Source: Ashinkailepas kermadecensis (taxonomy: Eukaryota > Arthropoda > Thecostraca > Neolepadidae). Taken from it: a DNA stretch of 64,000 nucleotides. Made by a program: the position numbers and the translations under genes. The notes beneath the pieces are model-generated. The model was not told the DNA's origin and did not search any database. It saw only the letters and a list, made by a program, of their open reading frames with translations. The stretch covers positions 62,001 through 126,000 of the forward strand of contig JAOTOM010003865.1 in the NCBI GenBank assembly GCA_034440615.1. Direction: 5' to 3'. Below are positions 43,511 through 56,385 of this stretch, one piece after another (within the stretch, counting starts at the first letter, position 1; each line of letters begins with the position of its first letter).

Positions 43511-45760
43511 GGCAAGAAGCCACCCAGGTTAGACGAAAAGGCTTCCGATGGGTGGCAGGATAGTCTTAATTTGGAAAACGAGACCCCCAAGACGGAAGAG
43601 GATGCCCCTGCAATATAAAATTAAGACATGATAGGGGAGATTTCTTCGGACGCAATAGGGGCCCCAAGACGGGTAAGAAGGTCTCCGCAGGAATGAGAGA
43701 AGGCCACCGAGACCAGCCAGATGAGGCGCATATTTTGGAAGAGGAGGACCCTAGAAGAGAAAATCTAGGACTAGGACGCAAAAGCACCCTGCTAAGAGGA
43801 TAATGAGGCTCCAAACACAGATAAAGAGGCCCCCATGACGTGAGAAGAGGCCCCTAATTTAAAAAAGGAGTCACCTAGGAGAGGGTAGAAGTCCCCAGAA
43901 ATCAAGAGCGTGTCAAAAATGGCATGGAGGAAACCAGGATTGCAAAAGAGGCCCCAACACCGGAAAGGAGGCCACAGAATATGAGAGGAGGCCCTAAGAC
44001 GGAAAAGGAAGCCAGTGGATATGAGATGAGGGTTCGGAGACGCAAAAGCAGGTCCCAAACAGGTGAGGTTCCACCGAGATTGAAAAGGACGATCCAGAGA
44101 CGTGGCAAGAGGCACCTAATTGGGAAGAGAACGACACAAGATTGGAAATGAGACCCCATGATGAACGAGGAGGCCCCTAAAATAGGAGAGAAAGGCCATT
44201 GGATAAGAGAAATGGCTCCCAGGCGGAAAAGAAGGCTCGAAGACGGCTAAGAAGGTCCCCGGGAAATAACAAGGCCACTAAGATAGGAAAGGTTGCCAGT
44301 AATTTGGCAGAGGAGGCGGCTGGGAGAGAAGAGGAGTCCACCAGGAGATAAGAGACCACCCCTAAGATGGGTAAAGATCGAATCCACACGCAGAGCAGGA
44401 GGCCCCAAGACGTGAGAGGAGGCCCCTAATTTGAAAAAGAAGGCCTCTAGAAGAGAAATGAGGCATCTGCCGGACTCGAGAGGAGTCCCTCAAGAAGGAG
44501 TAGGTCTCCAGGACCAAATGAGACCCCGAAAACCGAAAAGAGTTCCCAAGAAATGAGAGGAGGCTCTTAAGATGGGAGTGGTAGCAGGTATGGAAGAGGT
44601 GAGGTTTCCAAAATTGAAGATCCCTCAAAACGGGTAAGGCTTTGCCATGATAAAGGAGGAGGCCCACGAGGCGTGGCAGGAGGCCCCTAATTTGGCAGAG
44701 GATGCCCCTCGAAGATGAGAGGAAGCCCCATGCCTTGTTAAAGGGTCCCCGGAATGCAAGAGGAAGCCCTCCAAGACGGGAGAGGAGGACCATTGAATAT
44801 GGAGGAGGGTAGGACACACAAGGAGACGTCGAAAACCAGCAAAAAGGCTTTAGGAAATGAGACGAGACCCTTAAGACGCGACAGGAGGCCTATAATTTGC
44901 AAGAAGAAACCATTAAGAAATAGTAGGAGTCGTGTCTATGTACTTTAAAATCACGATATGGCCCCCAAAAGATCCGGCGGGGCCCCCGCAAATTATGCTG
45001 AGCCTGGGGTACCAAAAATTCACGCCCGGACCACGACAATGATGCCAGGGGCACGACAGGTCGTACCGTGCACCAACAGTCGGATTGGGACCAAAACAAA
45101 TGAAGCCGGAGCGACGAAAAACAATCCGGACATGGATAATCACTTTGGGGGCCCAACAATGACGCCAAAAGCCCCCAAAGCACATTGAACCCCCCCAAAA
45201 AGTGTCGAGGCCGCTATAGCTCGCGCTAGGGATCCACGAAAATGACGTCGGGGCCCAAAAGATCACATTGGACTCAAAAAAGTCGCGTCGCAGCCCTTGA
45301 AAATCACACTGGAGGCCCAAAAGGTCGCACCGGGGCCCAAAAAGTTGCAGCTGCCCCAAAAATCAATCCTTAATCGGAATGTCACTCTGGGACAAAAAAA
45401 ACTCCTTCAGTGGCCGCAGTGCTATATCAAAGGGGCAAATGCCCCCTCCATCCTGAGAGGGATAAGCTCCCAAGAATCGTGCCGGGGCCTCAAAAATCGC
45501 GCTGGGGCCACCAAAATTCGCGTCGGTCCACCAGAATTCGCGTACGGATCTCCAAATAAATACGGCAGCCCCGAAAAACTCGCTCCGAGGCCCGAAAAAT
45601 TGCAACAGGAACCGCCAAAATCGCGTTGGGGCCACAGCTAAACACAACGCGTCCCACAAACTCGAACCAGGCACCTCAAATATCACGCTCGGGACCCACA
45701 ATTCCCATCGGTAGTCCCGTCGAGGCTCTCAAAAATTGGAGTCTAGGGCCACACGTAAGC
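43511..45760. other. degenerate short-period repeat regions of the left copy
   Basis: 43.5-44.95 kb is built of diverged units resembling gaggcccctaatttggaaa. 45.0-45.76 kb is built of units resembling ccaaaaatcgcgctggggcc, about 30 bp apart. Both match the right copy (58.2-60.2 kb), so they pre-date the duplication of the element. Confidence 0.75.
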
Positions 45761-45764
45761 ACAG

Positions 45765-47800
45765 TGTAACCACAAACACCGGATCGGTATCCGAAAAAAT
45801 CAAGCTGGAGCCCTCCAAAAATAAGGAGGGATTCCAACAACTAAATGCCCAGGTTAAAAAAATGGCTCTGGAGCACCGAACATATTATCAGATGCCTTTA
45901 CAAATTGCGTACGGCACCGAAAAACAAACCGGATCTCGAACAATCGAGGTGGGATACAAAAACATGGCGCCAAGGGCTCGAGAAATCAGGCCGGGATTCC
46001 GACTTTTAAAAAATCAGAAAGGCTTCACAAAAATCGTATTGAGCCCAGAAAACTGGGGTTGGGTCTCCGGAACCACGCGCCTGGACGCGATAAGCCTCTC
46101 TGGGACCTAGAAACATCGTACCGAAGCCCCAAAATTGTACTGGGGCCCCACAACTGTGCGTCAGAAGCCCAAAATAGACACATCGGGACCCTAAGAGCAC
46201 AACGGGGGCCGAAAATACAACTGGCCCTCCAAAGCGCACAGAGTCTCACAAAAACCGACAGGGCCTTAACACATGCGTTGCAGCCATAAATATACATACC
46301 GGGAGGTCTAAAAAATACACCGGAAGCTCTCAAGGCACACAGGGGTCATGGTAACGCACAAGGGCCTGAAAAAGTGGTTGAGGCCGCAAAAGGCAACATG
46401 GTTCCAAAACAAACAAAAAGACCGGGCGCTAAATAAACACATTGGGGTCTTCGAAAACGCCCTGACACGTCAAAAAAACCTCGGTGCGCAAAAATGCAGC
46501 AAACCCTAAAACGAGCAGGGGGTTCGAAAATGTTTTAGGCCCCTAACAAAAATGGATTGGAGCCATAATACACAATCATAGAGCAAGAAAGACGCAATGG
46601 GTCCAAAAAAGAATGCTGAGGCAGGGCCTCGGTTCGGTAGCCAATCTGGGAGGATAGCAGCAAAAATATGAAGTGCATCAAACCTCAGCGGAAACCGCAT
46701 TTCATAACTACCAGAAAATGTGGGAAGTAGGAAACTAATGATCGAATTTAATCAATCGACTTTTCGCAGCGAACGCCCATACGAAGCATTCCATCACGTC
46801 AAATATGGCGCAAGTGTATCATGTCGCAGCAATTAGCAAAACGCAGAAGGCCTCGCAGAGGCCGTAGCATCGCACGAAGTGTGGCGAATGCACCGAATAC
46901 GAAAGATGGGTGTGCACGTGCACTGACGTTGCCGTCGTGGCGACCGGGTGCTATGAACTGGAATGCCTGAAATTGTGAAATTTTGTATTTTAAAGTGGTG
47001 GATAATACATTTTAAATTGAAGTTGTGGGCCTAATACATCTTCGAAACATTGCTCGTTTTAGGGCTTTGTTGCTTTTTTTGTGCACCGAGTATGTTTTAC
47101 GTGGCAGGGCGTTTTCGAAGATCCTGATGTGTTTATTTAGCTCCCGGTCGTTTTGTACGTTTTGGAACCATGTTGTGTTTTGTGGCCCAGCCTCTTTTTC
47201 AGGCCCTTGTGCGTTCTCATGGCCCCTGTGCGCCTTGCGAGCTTGCAGTGTATTTTTTTTAGAGCTCCCAGCATGTTTATTTAGGGCTGCAACGCATGTT
47301 TTAAGGCCCTATCGCTTTTTGGGAGACTCGGTGCGCTTTGGAAGGTTATTTGTATTTTCGGGCACCGTTGTACTCTTAGGGTCCGGCTGTGTATATTTGG
47401 GGCTTCTGATGCACATTTGTGGGCCCCAGTACGATTTTGGGGCTTCGGTGTGATTTTTCTGTGTCCCAGCGCGACTTATCGCCCCCAGGCGCGTGGTTCC
47501 GGAGACCCAACGCCAGCTTTCTGTGCTCAACGCGATTTTTGTGGATCTTTTCTGGGTTTTTATGTCCGAATCCGGGCCTGATTTTTCGAACCTCTGGCGC
47601 CATGTTTTTGCATCCCACCTCGATTTTTCGAGATCCGGCATGCTTTTCGGTGCCATACGCAATTTTTGAAGGCATCTGGAAAAAAAATGTTCGGTGCTCC
47701 AGAGCCATTTTCCTGATCCGGACATTTATTTGTTGGAATCTCTCCTTTTTTGGAGGGCTCCAGCTTGAATTTTTGGGATACCGATCCGGTTTTGTGGTAT
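45765..47800. repeat. 0.78-kb inverted duplication within the left copy
   Basis: Arm 45765-46545 is repeated in inverse orientation at 47025-47800, with about 480 bp between. For example gagcaccgaacatattatca at 45870 corresponds to the complement of the sequence near 47690. The right copy has only the direct arm, and its sequence continues from ttttacattttaaagtg straight to gcaggtgtaatttcagcag. The inverted arm is therefore a later insertion or fold-back duplication in the left copy. Confidence 0.88.
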
Positions 47801-49225
47801 AGGTGTAATTTCAGCAGTGTGAGGTAACTTATCAAGGTACCAAAAGAAAACCTTAGAACTGGGTGGTGGAGTTAGGGTTGAAATCCGACCAATCAGAAAC
47901 CATAGTGGTAGATTAGGCCCCTCCACAGGACAATTTAGTTGATAACTAATTATATTATTTCGAAATGTCCCCTTTGACAAAATAGCAGTCGAAATCCAAG
48001 GACTTTTTAATGGGCGTAGGTGCCTCCCCCTCCCCTGCAAATCCGTTTGCCCCCTCCTGCTTGACGCAAATATAGGTACTCCACTGGTCCCTCAATAATT
48101 TTCCAAAACATACGCCCATGGGGAAAAACCAACATTGAGGGGACAAATTACCCCCCACAAGCATACAATACAACATCCATGCCCCATATAAAATGGGATG
48201 AATGATGTTTTTAAATGCATTTTCTTCCAACAAACTTCTTTTCTGTTATTACAGCCTGCATGATTAGAGCTTCCCAGCTTCCATACCTTCTCAGTCATTT
48301 ACAAAACGGTACAGCACAGCGAAAACGATAGGCGTAACGGCGTGGATTTTGAAGGTTTGGATTATGTATGCACTGACATTGTTGCATTGTTGCATTGTCA
48401 TTTATGCATTGCTGTTCAATGCTTGTTCTTGCCGTGAATTTATTCGCTGAGGATATATTTTAGCTCGTGTGACAGTGCCTTGCAGCCAGCACCAAATGTT
48501 ATAAAAATAAACAAATTCCTAAGATGGCGCTCAGAAAACCAATGCAATCCACTTCTCGTTGTCACCTTTGCGAAATTGTCGTCCTTGGACTGAGAAATGG
48601 TCGTTCAAGCTTTGCTTATGACATCAAACTGGTGGGAATAAATAACAGTAGTGATGAATCTAGCTATATTCAGTTAGACTTGGAGGACTTAAAAGTGGGT
48701 TGATCAATGGCAGATATCTGTAAGATATGCTTAGCACCAGCCCCGACAGCTCGCTGCAATCTAGAGGCCAGCGGGAAGATTCGAGAAAGCATTGAGACGT
48801 TGGTTTGTTTTGGCACGTATGTATTTATCCAAATATTACTTATTTATACCCTGGTATGACCCAGTTTTCAGCGAAAGTTATTAGTGCTATTGCATTTTGA
48901 GTAAATGATGCACCATGCCCAGAACAAACAAAACACCAATATCAAATCATGTTCCCCATTCTCGAACCATAGTAAGAGCCTGAAAACAATATGAGACCCT
49001 AACACAATGGAGGCCCCCTTTCGGGGAACAGGAGGCCCCCTTCCGACCTTGCCCCCCCTGGAAGAATTCCGACCTTGCCCCCCAAGAAAGCCTGTCTCCA
49101 CTCCAATGGTCGGCCTGGCCGACCTCAACTCATCGGCTTCATCGACCTCATCGGCCTCATCGACCCTCAACTCATCGGCCTCATCGACCTCATCGGCCTC
49201 AACTCCAATGGTGGCGAAACTCATG

Positions 49226-51078
49226 CCAGGCACATCGCCTATCGTTTCAAATATGAAATTTTGCCTGTAATTTTGGCGTTGTGGCCTATTAACATTCAGG
49301 GAGTGGTTCCGCGCCCCGCCATATTACGAATGGCCGGAGGCAGGGGACGGGCCGCGTGCCGCGGCCGTCGCCGCTGGCCCCCCGTCCATGGTGGAAACAG
49401 TTCCCGAAGACAATACGCAAAGCACCAATATGCGCAATATATCACTGTAAGTGGCAATGAAATTGACGTCTGAAGGCAAACTGACTTGCATAAATGCACT
49501 TCGCATCATATTGTATGGAGACAGAGTTCGATAAATTGTAACTATATTCCTCGCACAAACACTAGTGAGCATCCGGGTGCGCATGTCGCGGGCACATATT
49601 TCAGAGCTCTTGAATAGCATCAGAAACCTACCTGATTTCTTTCTTTACTGGAGATCCCTCGATGTTCGCATTAGCATTGCGTCTGACGCCTAAAGTGCGG
49701 TTTTGTACGTGACCACAGAAGCACAGTTGCAGAAGGGTGCAGGTGCGCTGGAACCAGATCTCACAAGTATTTAACCCTGTGATTGATTATTCCAAGAGCA
49801 AACTCGTGAGATGGTGGTAGTAGTCAACTGTCCTGTCGCTCGGTGGTCTTAACCCTCGGGGGGATTTTCTACCCCCCCCCCCCAGAGTTTTTTTCCGCGG
49901 ATATTGAAAACCGGCGCTCAGAAGCGCGCCGAAATGTTGCACACCTTTTCCCACTTCAATTTGTAATGTTGTGTGAAAATGTTGTGGCCAGGTCATCTAC
50001 GGTCAACGAGTTATTCAAGGTCAAGTGAGGTCACCTCCAAAAAGTTCAACCAGTCGTCACGTTTTAACGGATAAAGATATTTCAATACAACTTTCAGCGT
50101 TTGCTTATCTTTATGAATGCAACGAAACGCACCGGAGGATTTTTTTATTTGTAAAAAGTATTTGATGGTTTTGCATATTTGCCCATTAGGGCTAAAATCG
50201 AAGATTCTGGCTAAAGGAAGCACTTTTATGAGGGAAAATTTACTTCAAGCAACGTTTTGCGGTCCACCCTACCCATTAGAATAAGCAAAATTAAAGAAAT
50301 TGAACACCAAAATTTTGAAAATTACAAAACAATAAATATCATGTGGATTTTTGAGTCGGTACAAATTGTATGGCCATGGTCGATTTCGTCATCCTTTTCT
50401 GATACCAATAATTTTGTTTTTGAAATATCCCCAAAAATGAACTCCCCAGAGCCAAAACATGATATAAGCCGTGATCACATGGACGTCACTTATGGGGACA
50501 TACACGTTTGTAGGTGATTTCGGGCCCTACTCGTCGAACGCTTTCCAATGACACCACGTTCGTTTTCGTGCAACGCTTAGTTTGTAAATTAGAGGGTGGT
50601 ATAAAGAACCTCCCCCCCCCCCCCCTCCCCGAGACGGGGTGTGAGGATCTGACCGGAAAGGGATAAAAATGGCGCCGTGCAGCTTCTGTGCCCACTGGAC
50701 GGTTGTGTGTTGCGACCGCGGGAACGTAACTAAGGGGAGCGGCGGGGCCGTCGCCCCGCGGGACGACCGTCACGTCACACGGATACAGTCGCACCGCCCA
50801 GAGCCTCAAGTTCCTCATTCAAACTCCTTACTCCGTGTTCTTTTCAACTAGAGCACGTTATCAGCTACCGGTATTCTGTCGGAGGCATTCTGCTGCAGGC
50901 ATTTGATGTCAGCTTCTCCGTTCCGCTGTCTGTTCTTCGTTGATATCAGCTTCTCCGTTTAGCCTCAGCCTTCACCCTGGGACATCTTTTAAACATATTA
51001 CAGATGATAATGAAGAAGAACACAACGGAATTGATACCTACCTACCTCAACTTCACATCAGCAGGATTGACAGAACTA
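49226..51078. other. intergenic, no gene recognised
   Basis: Nothing with recognisable coding or element structure. Poly-C/poly-G runs occur near 49870 and 50612. Confidence 0.45.
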
Positions 51079-51116
51079 AACTCAATTTATTGGGAGCTCT
51101 TCCAATAAATTGAGTT
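51079..51116. repeat. perfect 15-bp inverted repeat with 8-nt loop
   Basis: aactcaatttattgg at 51079-51093 is exactly complementary to 51102-51116. The loop is gagctctt. The surrounding sequence gives a protein-like but broken frame, so it may lie in a decayed element. Confidence 0.8.
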
Positions 51117-51756
51117 GGAGATAATCCATCAACTTGGAGAAAATATGCTGACGAATTATGGGAGAAGCTAAGATGATCGTCTATGCTTTAGTTGAGGCTC
51201 ATTAACGATGCAATGTGCGGATATTTAAACTGCACAACGCTGTATAAGATGCGATCGATCCGATGGTCGCGATGCAAACGTCTCAGATAACATTTCCAGC
51301 GTTCTCAAGAGCTTACAAATAAAATACTTACAGATGGAACGAAAGCTGGTTTTCAGGCTCGCTCTGGTGGCCCAGACGGAATTGGTGCCCCCCCCTATAC
51401 AACACGATTTCATATTTTTCCTTTCTAATGGGGTCTGAAAGCTACGATTTGGCCACCAGGACGGCGCTGTACGCAATGGTCACCCGACGAGGAGGCGTCG
51501 GCCATCTTTGCTGTGCATTTTGCGTGGGGTTGCCGGGAGTCGGTGTTGGCATGTGGCTTTTATTAGGGTTGCAAGTCATTTAGGCCAAGGATTTCGGAAA
51601 TATTGTGTTGAAGAAAGGTTGTTCATGGGTTACAGTGTGCCAGGAACTCGCCAATTATCGGACTCTGGCCACTAGCTTGGGTAGAACATACGCGTCTGAG
51701 CTGGCAAGTGCTTTGCTATTGACTGCACGTTACGGTGGTAGCTACTAGGCGCAATT

Positions 51757-51872
51757 ATGGACTTGAATAGTGATAGCGATTTTTATGGGAGTTTCACAAC
51801 ACCTCAACTTTCAAGCTTATTAAGGGAAAGGCATGCATCCACAAAGGGCAGGAAGGAAGAGCTGGTCCAGAG
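51757..51872 (+). CDS. candidate first exon of a SAP-motif protein
   Basis: ATG at 51757, 38 codons, then donor CAGAG|gtaaga (phase 2). The peptide has an acidic start (MDLNSDSDFYGSF) and then LSSLLRERHASTKGRKEELV. This fits the SAP helix-turn-helix pattern (L..LL+.R...+.G+KEEL+.R), a DNA-binding motif found in nuclear proteins and in some transposon-derived genes. No convincing second exon was found; a cag near 52060 continues the frame only seven codons. It may be a gene start whose later exons are absent or unrecognised. Confidence 0.4.
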
Positions 51873-53290
51873 GTAAGAGATCTCTACCCACCTACTGTTA
51901 AACATGCATGTGCTGGCTTTTGGTGAGGTTTGTTGGGTGAGTGTGGGGTGTGGGTGTTGTGTATGCATGGGTGCATGTGATATGTGCATCTGTGTGTGTG
52001 TTTGTGTGGGTGATTTTCCTTATTCTCTTTTTACTAACGACTCTAATCTGAATCAACAGGACTGAGATAAGGAAAGGGTAATGTTTTGTTATAATCAGGA
52101 CCAACTTTTTGGCGTAATTTTTACCCGATAATAGGTACTTAAGGTAAGGTAAGGTAAGCAGCATGTGGGACCCACAATAGATGTGGGCCCCTGGGAGTCA
52201 GTGCCCCAAGCAGTGCAGGCTCCCTGAGAGGTGGGTGTGGGCCCGTAATGGGGCCCATATGAACAAGTACCTTGGTAAGGTACCTAGCTCTAGGTGACGA
52301 GATACCCACTGCCCAACCTAACCTGCAATGCAATTTTGGTGAAATTAATTTGACTGAACATAATTTATGGGTGGAACTCAAATTATTAGTTTCAAATTAA
52401 GTAGGCTAACAATCCAATCTTAGCATGTTAGGTATTAGCCATGACAAATTCCTGGCTATGGATTGGGGGGTGGGGGTGGGGGGGGGTGCAGATTGGAGTC
52501 AATTTCTCACCCTTGGTGTGGATTGGTGCATATTTTCACTGTGGGCTGATGTGCCCCAGTGAACCTTGTGCCATACTTTACAGTCTGGACAATAGATAGG
52601 TGACCTTGGTACCTAATGTGCCTAGGTACCTTACCAGTGCTTTCCTAAATGGTTCCCACTACGTCTTTTACAGAAAGGCAGTCAAACAATAGTTGTTTTT
52701 CAAATCAATTTTCTGCCTTCTTACCTTGCAGTCTGCTGGAAACCTGATAGATGGATCACGTTTATGGCAGCCGGGAACCGCACATACACCCATACTTCTG
52801 GCTTGCTTCTCCTAATTTCTAGCGTACTAATGGTAAATATTCCAGCAAACTAGACGTGTCTGAAGTACATTCAACATAATTAAATACGCGCAAACAACAT
52901 ACGCTGCTTACAAAATGTACAATAGGCTTTTTAAATATAAAGATTCTGCCCTCCCTAACCCACAAAACATAGCGCTTTAGGTTCGCCAAAGAAGGCTGGG
53001 TGACCATTGACTCTCAGCGCCATCTACATCTTTATCAACTTTCAGACCCCATTCTCCGACATGCAGAGCGAGATGGGACCTCCAAAACATAAAGCAACGG
53101 GAAGGCTCGAACCCTCTGGGGCGCGGGCATGGGAAGTCAAAAAGTTGGTATATCTAATATATATATATATATAAATATATGTCAATGATTTCGCCATCTA
53201 CCTCCAGTTGCTCCACACTGCAGCTTTTATATTTAAATTTATGGAAGCTTAATCGTCCTTTAGCACTTCCTGCCAGTCACCAGCCCATGT
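51873..53290. other. intron or intergenic, one dispersed-repeat-like block
   Basis: 52140-52330 begins with (aggta)-like repeats and reads gcagcatgtgggacccac ... ctctaggtgacgagatacc. It gives a fairly long - strand frame and looks like a high-copy dispersed repeat, but I cannot name it. (AT)n lies at 53157-53178. Confidence 0.4.
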
Positions 53291-53299
53291 CATTTCAGT

Positions 53300-53520
53300 A
53301 GTCTTTTCAGCATCGGCTGGATAGCGGGAGAACGTCGGCCGGGTAGCTGGGGGAACGTCGGCTGGACATCGGTGAATAGTTGGCTGGATAGCGGGAAAAA
53401 GTCGGCTGGATGTAGGGGAAGAGTCGACTGGACAATGGGAAGCATCGGTCAGATATCGGTGTGGGCATGGACCTCGGCAGAATATCGGCTGAATATCGGC
53501 TCAGTGTCGGCTTGATTTCG
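53300..53520. repeat. degenerate 22-23-bp tandem repeat
   Basis: Ten or so units contain gtcggctggatagcggg or variants (tcggctggacatcggtg). Confidence 0.75.
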
Positions 53521-53784
53521 ACATGAGCGGATCTACTGTTCAGCCGACGAGAGGGGGGGGGGGCGTCGCTAGCACCCCGACACATGCCGACAGCGGGCCG
53601 ATGTCGGCATGCCGCTCCCGAGATGCCAAGCTCACCCAGACACATGCCGACAGCGGGTCGATGTCGGCATGATTACTGGGAACAGATCGACAGACACGCT
53701 TGGTTTCCCATAACTCTTGATTTGATTCTCTGACTTGATATGCTTCATTATTGTGGCCAGATTGGCTTCCCAGGACTGAAAAGT

Positions 53785-54015
53785 TACGCTGGAGCAGGCT
53801 CCTGGAACTGACAACCCAGCGAACCACGGTGTCCAACAGGCTCGTCTCAGCGTCCCGGAACTGACAACACAGCTAACAACAGTGTCCAATAGGATCGTCT
53901 CAGCGTCCCGGAACTGACAACACAGCTAACAACAGTGTCCAATAGGCTCGCCTCAGCGTCCCGGAACTGACAACACAGCTCACAACAGTGTCCAACAGGC
54001 TCGTCTCAGCGTCCA
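53785..54015. repeat. 53-bp tandem repeat, about four units
   Basis: gtgtccaayaggmtcg starts recur at 53829, 53882, 53935 and 53988, with agcgtcccggaactgacaac inside each unit. Confidence 0.93.
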
Positions 54016-54529
54016 GTGAAGTCACACGAGTCCTCCTCCGGAAGGAATCGGTCATCATCCCTTCCTGTTGGCGAGGAAGCAGCCCGCCTCGAGGGAACTT
54101 CGGCTCCAGCCAGAGCATTTGCAACAGACCCTTCGTGGTTCACACGGTCATGTCACGGTACGTGGCATATCCCAGAAGCGATTCTGGGAGTTTGTACATT
54201 GGTAAAGCATTGCACATGAACAGGCTGTCACATAGCTTAGTTCGAGAGTTTCCAAATAATTGTGGGCAATTGGTCCCAGGTTCCCATCGTTGGTCATGCC
54301 TTACAAGCCTGGCGGCGACCAAGCATCCGAAAATATTTCGGTGTTCTAACGATTAATCCCTCAGTACTCATGGACCGGCATGCATACAACGCAGGAACAA
54401 GTTAAACAGTTTTTATATTAGAGAAGTTCGGGGCGGAAGAAGCAGTGCAATTATCTGGCTGGTGTCTTGCCACTGCGTAGTTGCACTAGTAAGGCAATGG
54501 AGTTGTACGTAAATACACCAATGCGTGTT

Positions 54530-54995
54530 GTGAGTCACCAGTCGCTGAACAGTAAGGCCTTCGAATGGAGAGTGAGTCACAAGTCATAGCATACCGGGGC
54601 CTTCCATTGGAGAATGAGTCACGAGTCGATGTATAGCAGGGCCTTCCATTGGATAATGAGTCACGAATCATAGCATACCAGGGCCTTCCATTGGATAATG
54701 AGTCACGAGTCATAGCAACCAGGGCGTTCCATTGGAGAATGAGTCTCGAGTCATAGCAGACCAGGGCTCTCCATTCTAGAATGAGTCACGAGTCGATGTA
54801 TAGCAGGCCATTCCATTGGAGAGTGAATCACGAGTCACGGTATGCCAGTGCCTTACATTGGAGAGTGAGTCACGAGTCGTTGCACAACATGACCTATTGG
54901 AGAGTGAGTCACGAGTCATAGCAGACCAGAGCTCTGCATTCTAGAGTGAGTCACGATCACTGTGTAGCAGGCCCTGCCATTGGAGAGTGAGCCAG
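54530..54995. repeat. minisatellite of about 42 bp
   Basis: About ten units contain gagtcacgagtcatagcata and gggccttccattggagaat. Confidence 0.9.
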
Positions 54996-55244
54996 GCGTG
55001 ACCGTGCCATCAATGATCATCAAGTGAGAATGCAGCGCAGTTCTGCAGCTGCCAGTCTAATGCCTCCGCGGCTGAGTGTGTCACAAAACGTAATGCTTTC
55101 TGGTTCGCTTAACCGCTTGGTGAGATGGTCAGTCCAAGTAGCTTGAACGTAGGTTTTTGGGTAGCAGCGGGTTTACTCTTTGACATCGACACCTAGTTAG
55201 ACGTCATATCTGATGCTATGAGACATCTGATCTCCTTAGTAACC
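54996..55244. other. spacer without features
   Basis: No gene or repeat seen. Confidence 0.5.
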
Positions 55245-56385
55245 GGACAAATGTACGTAAAGCAAATGTACGTATGGCAGATGTACGTACGCAAATGTAC
55301 GTAAACAAATGTACGTAAGCGCAGATGTGCGTATGGCAATTGTACGTAAGCGCAGATGTACGTATGGCTAATGTACGTAAGCGCAAATGTACGTATGGCA
55401 AAGGTACGTATGCGCAAATGTACGTACGCGCAAAAGTACACATGCGTAAAAGTACGTAAACGCAAATGTACGTATACGCAAAAGTACGTAAGCGCAAATG
55501 TACGTATGCGCAAAAGTACGTAGGCGCAAATGTACGTAAGCACAAATGTACGTGAGCGCAAAAGTGCGTATGCGGATATGTACGTAAGCGCAAATGTACG
55601 CATGAGCAAAAGCACGTAAGCGCAAAAGTGCGTATGCGCAAATGTACGTAAGCTCAAATGTACGTATGGCTAATGTACGTACGCGCAAATGTACGTATGG
55701 CAAAGGTACGTATGCGCAAATGTACGTACGCGCAAAAGTACACATGCGCAAATGTACGTAAGCGCAAATGTACGTATGCGCAAAAGTACGTAAGCGCAAA
55801 AGTACCTAAACGCAAATGTACGCATGGCAATTGTACGTAAGCGCAGATGTACGTATGCCAAAGTTATTTTACCGCAGATTTACGTATGGCAAATGTACGT
55901 GTGCGCAAATGTACGTAAGTGCGAATGTACGTAAGAGCAAGTGTACGTATGGCATTTGCACCTAACCAAATGGGCTTAAATGCAAAGGCACGTATGCCTA
56001 AATGTACGTACATTGGCTCATACGTACATTTGCTTTTGCATTCTTTTACGTTTATGTACTTTTGCGCTTACGTGCATTTGTGCTTACGTACTTGTGCACT
56101 TACGTACATTTGCGCTTACGTATATTTGCGCTTACGTACATTTGCGCTTACGTACATTAGTACTTACATACTTTTGCTCATACGTACATTTTCGCATACG
56201 TACTTTTACGCATACCTACATTTGCGCTTACATACATTAGCCATACGTACATCTGCGCTTACGTACAATTGCCATACGTACATCTGCGCTTATGTACATT
56301 TGCTTACGTACATTTGCGTACGTACGTCTGCCATACGTGCATTTGTCCCTACGTACATTTGTCCCAGAATCGATCTCCTTGGTAA
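55245..56385. repeat. 16-bp array arranged as a 1.1-kb inverted repeat
   Basis: Units of gcgcaaatgtacgtaa and variants run in one direction to about 56007, then the complement ttacgtacatttgcgc runs to 56385. The turning point is the palindrome aatgtacgtacatt at 56001-56014. The left arm is about 760 bp and the right about 380 bp. Single-strand folding would give one long hairpin. Confidence 0.95.

Larger units (their letters stand above)
41461..49225. mobile_element. large non-autonomous hAT-like element, left copy (3' end degraded)
   Basis: It starts caagggcgtcgccaccgggg, like the right copy at 56866. The interior is collinear with the right copy: repeat block, degenerate gaggcccctaattt region (43.5-44.9 kb), caaaaatcgcg region (45.0-46.5 kb) and unique part (46.7-49.0 kb). 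It lacks the exact 3' terminus. After the shared ccccccctggaagaatt at about 49065 there is a small (atcgacctcatcggcctc)n insertion, then gtggcgaaactc near 49211, a possible decayed terminus. No transposase is encoded. It is longer than the right copy because its minisatellite is bigger and because of an inverted duplication. Confidence 0.75.

Noticed and set aside
41972..43523. Frames up to 382 codons rich in FSSWGPPF or RKGGPQDE
   Set aside because: They come from the 20-bp minisatellite in the hAT-like element. The related copy has a different unit in the same place, so there is no conserved protein.
45736..46110. 124-codon frame with a similar peptide on the - strand near 47.6 kb
   Set aside because: The similarity reflects the inverted duplication of non-coding element DNA; the frames are not conserved in the right copy.
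49090..49225. Intact 3' terminus of the left hAT-like copy
   Set aside because: gtggcgaaactc resembles the terminus, but the following bases and the expected 8-bp repeat caaacaat are not found.
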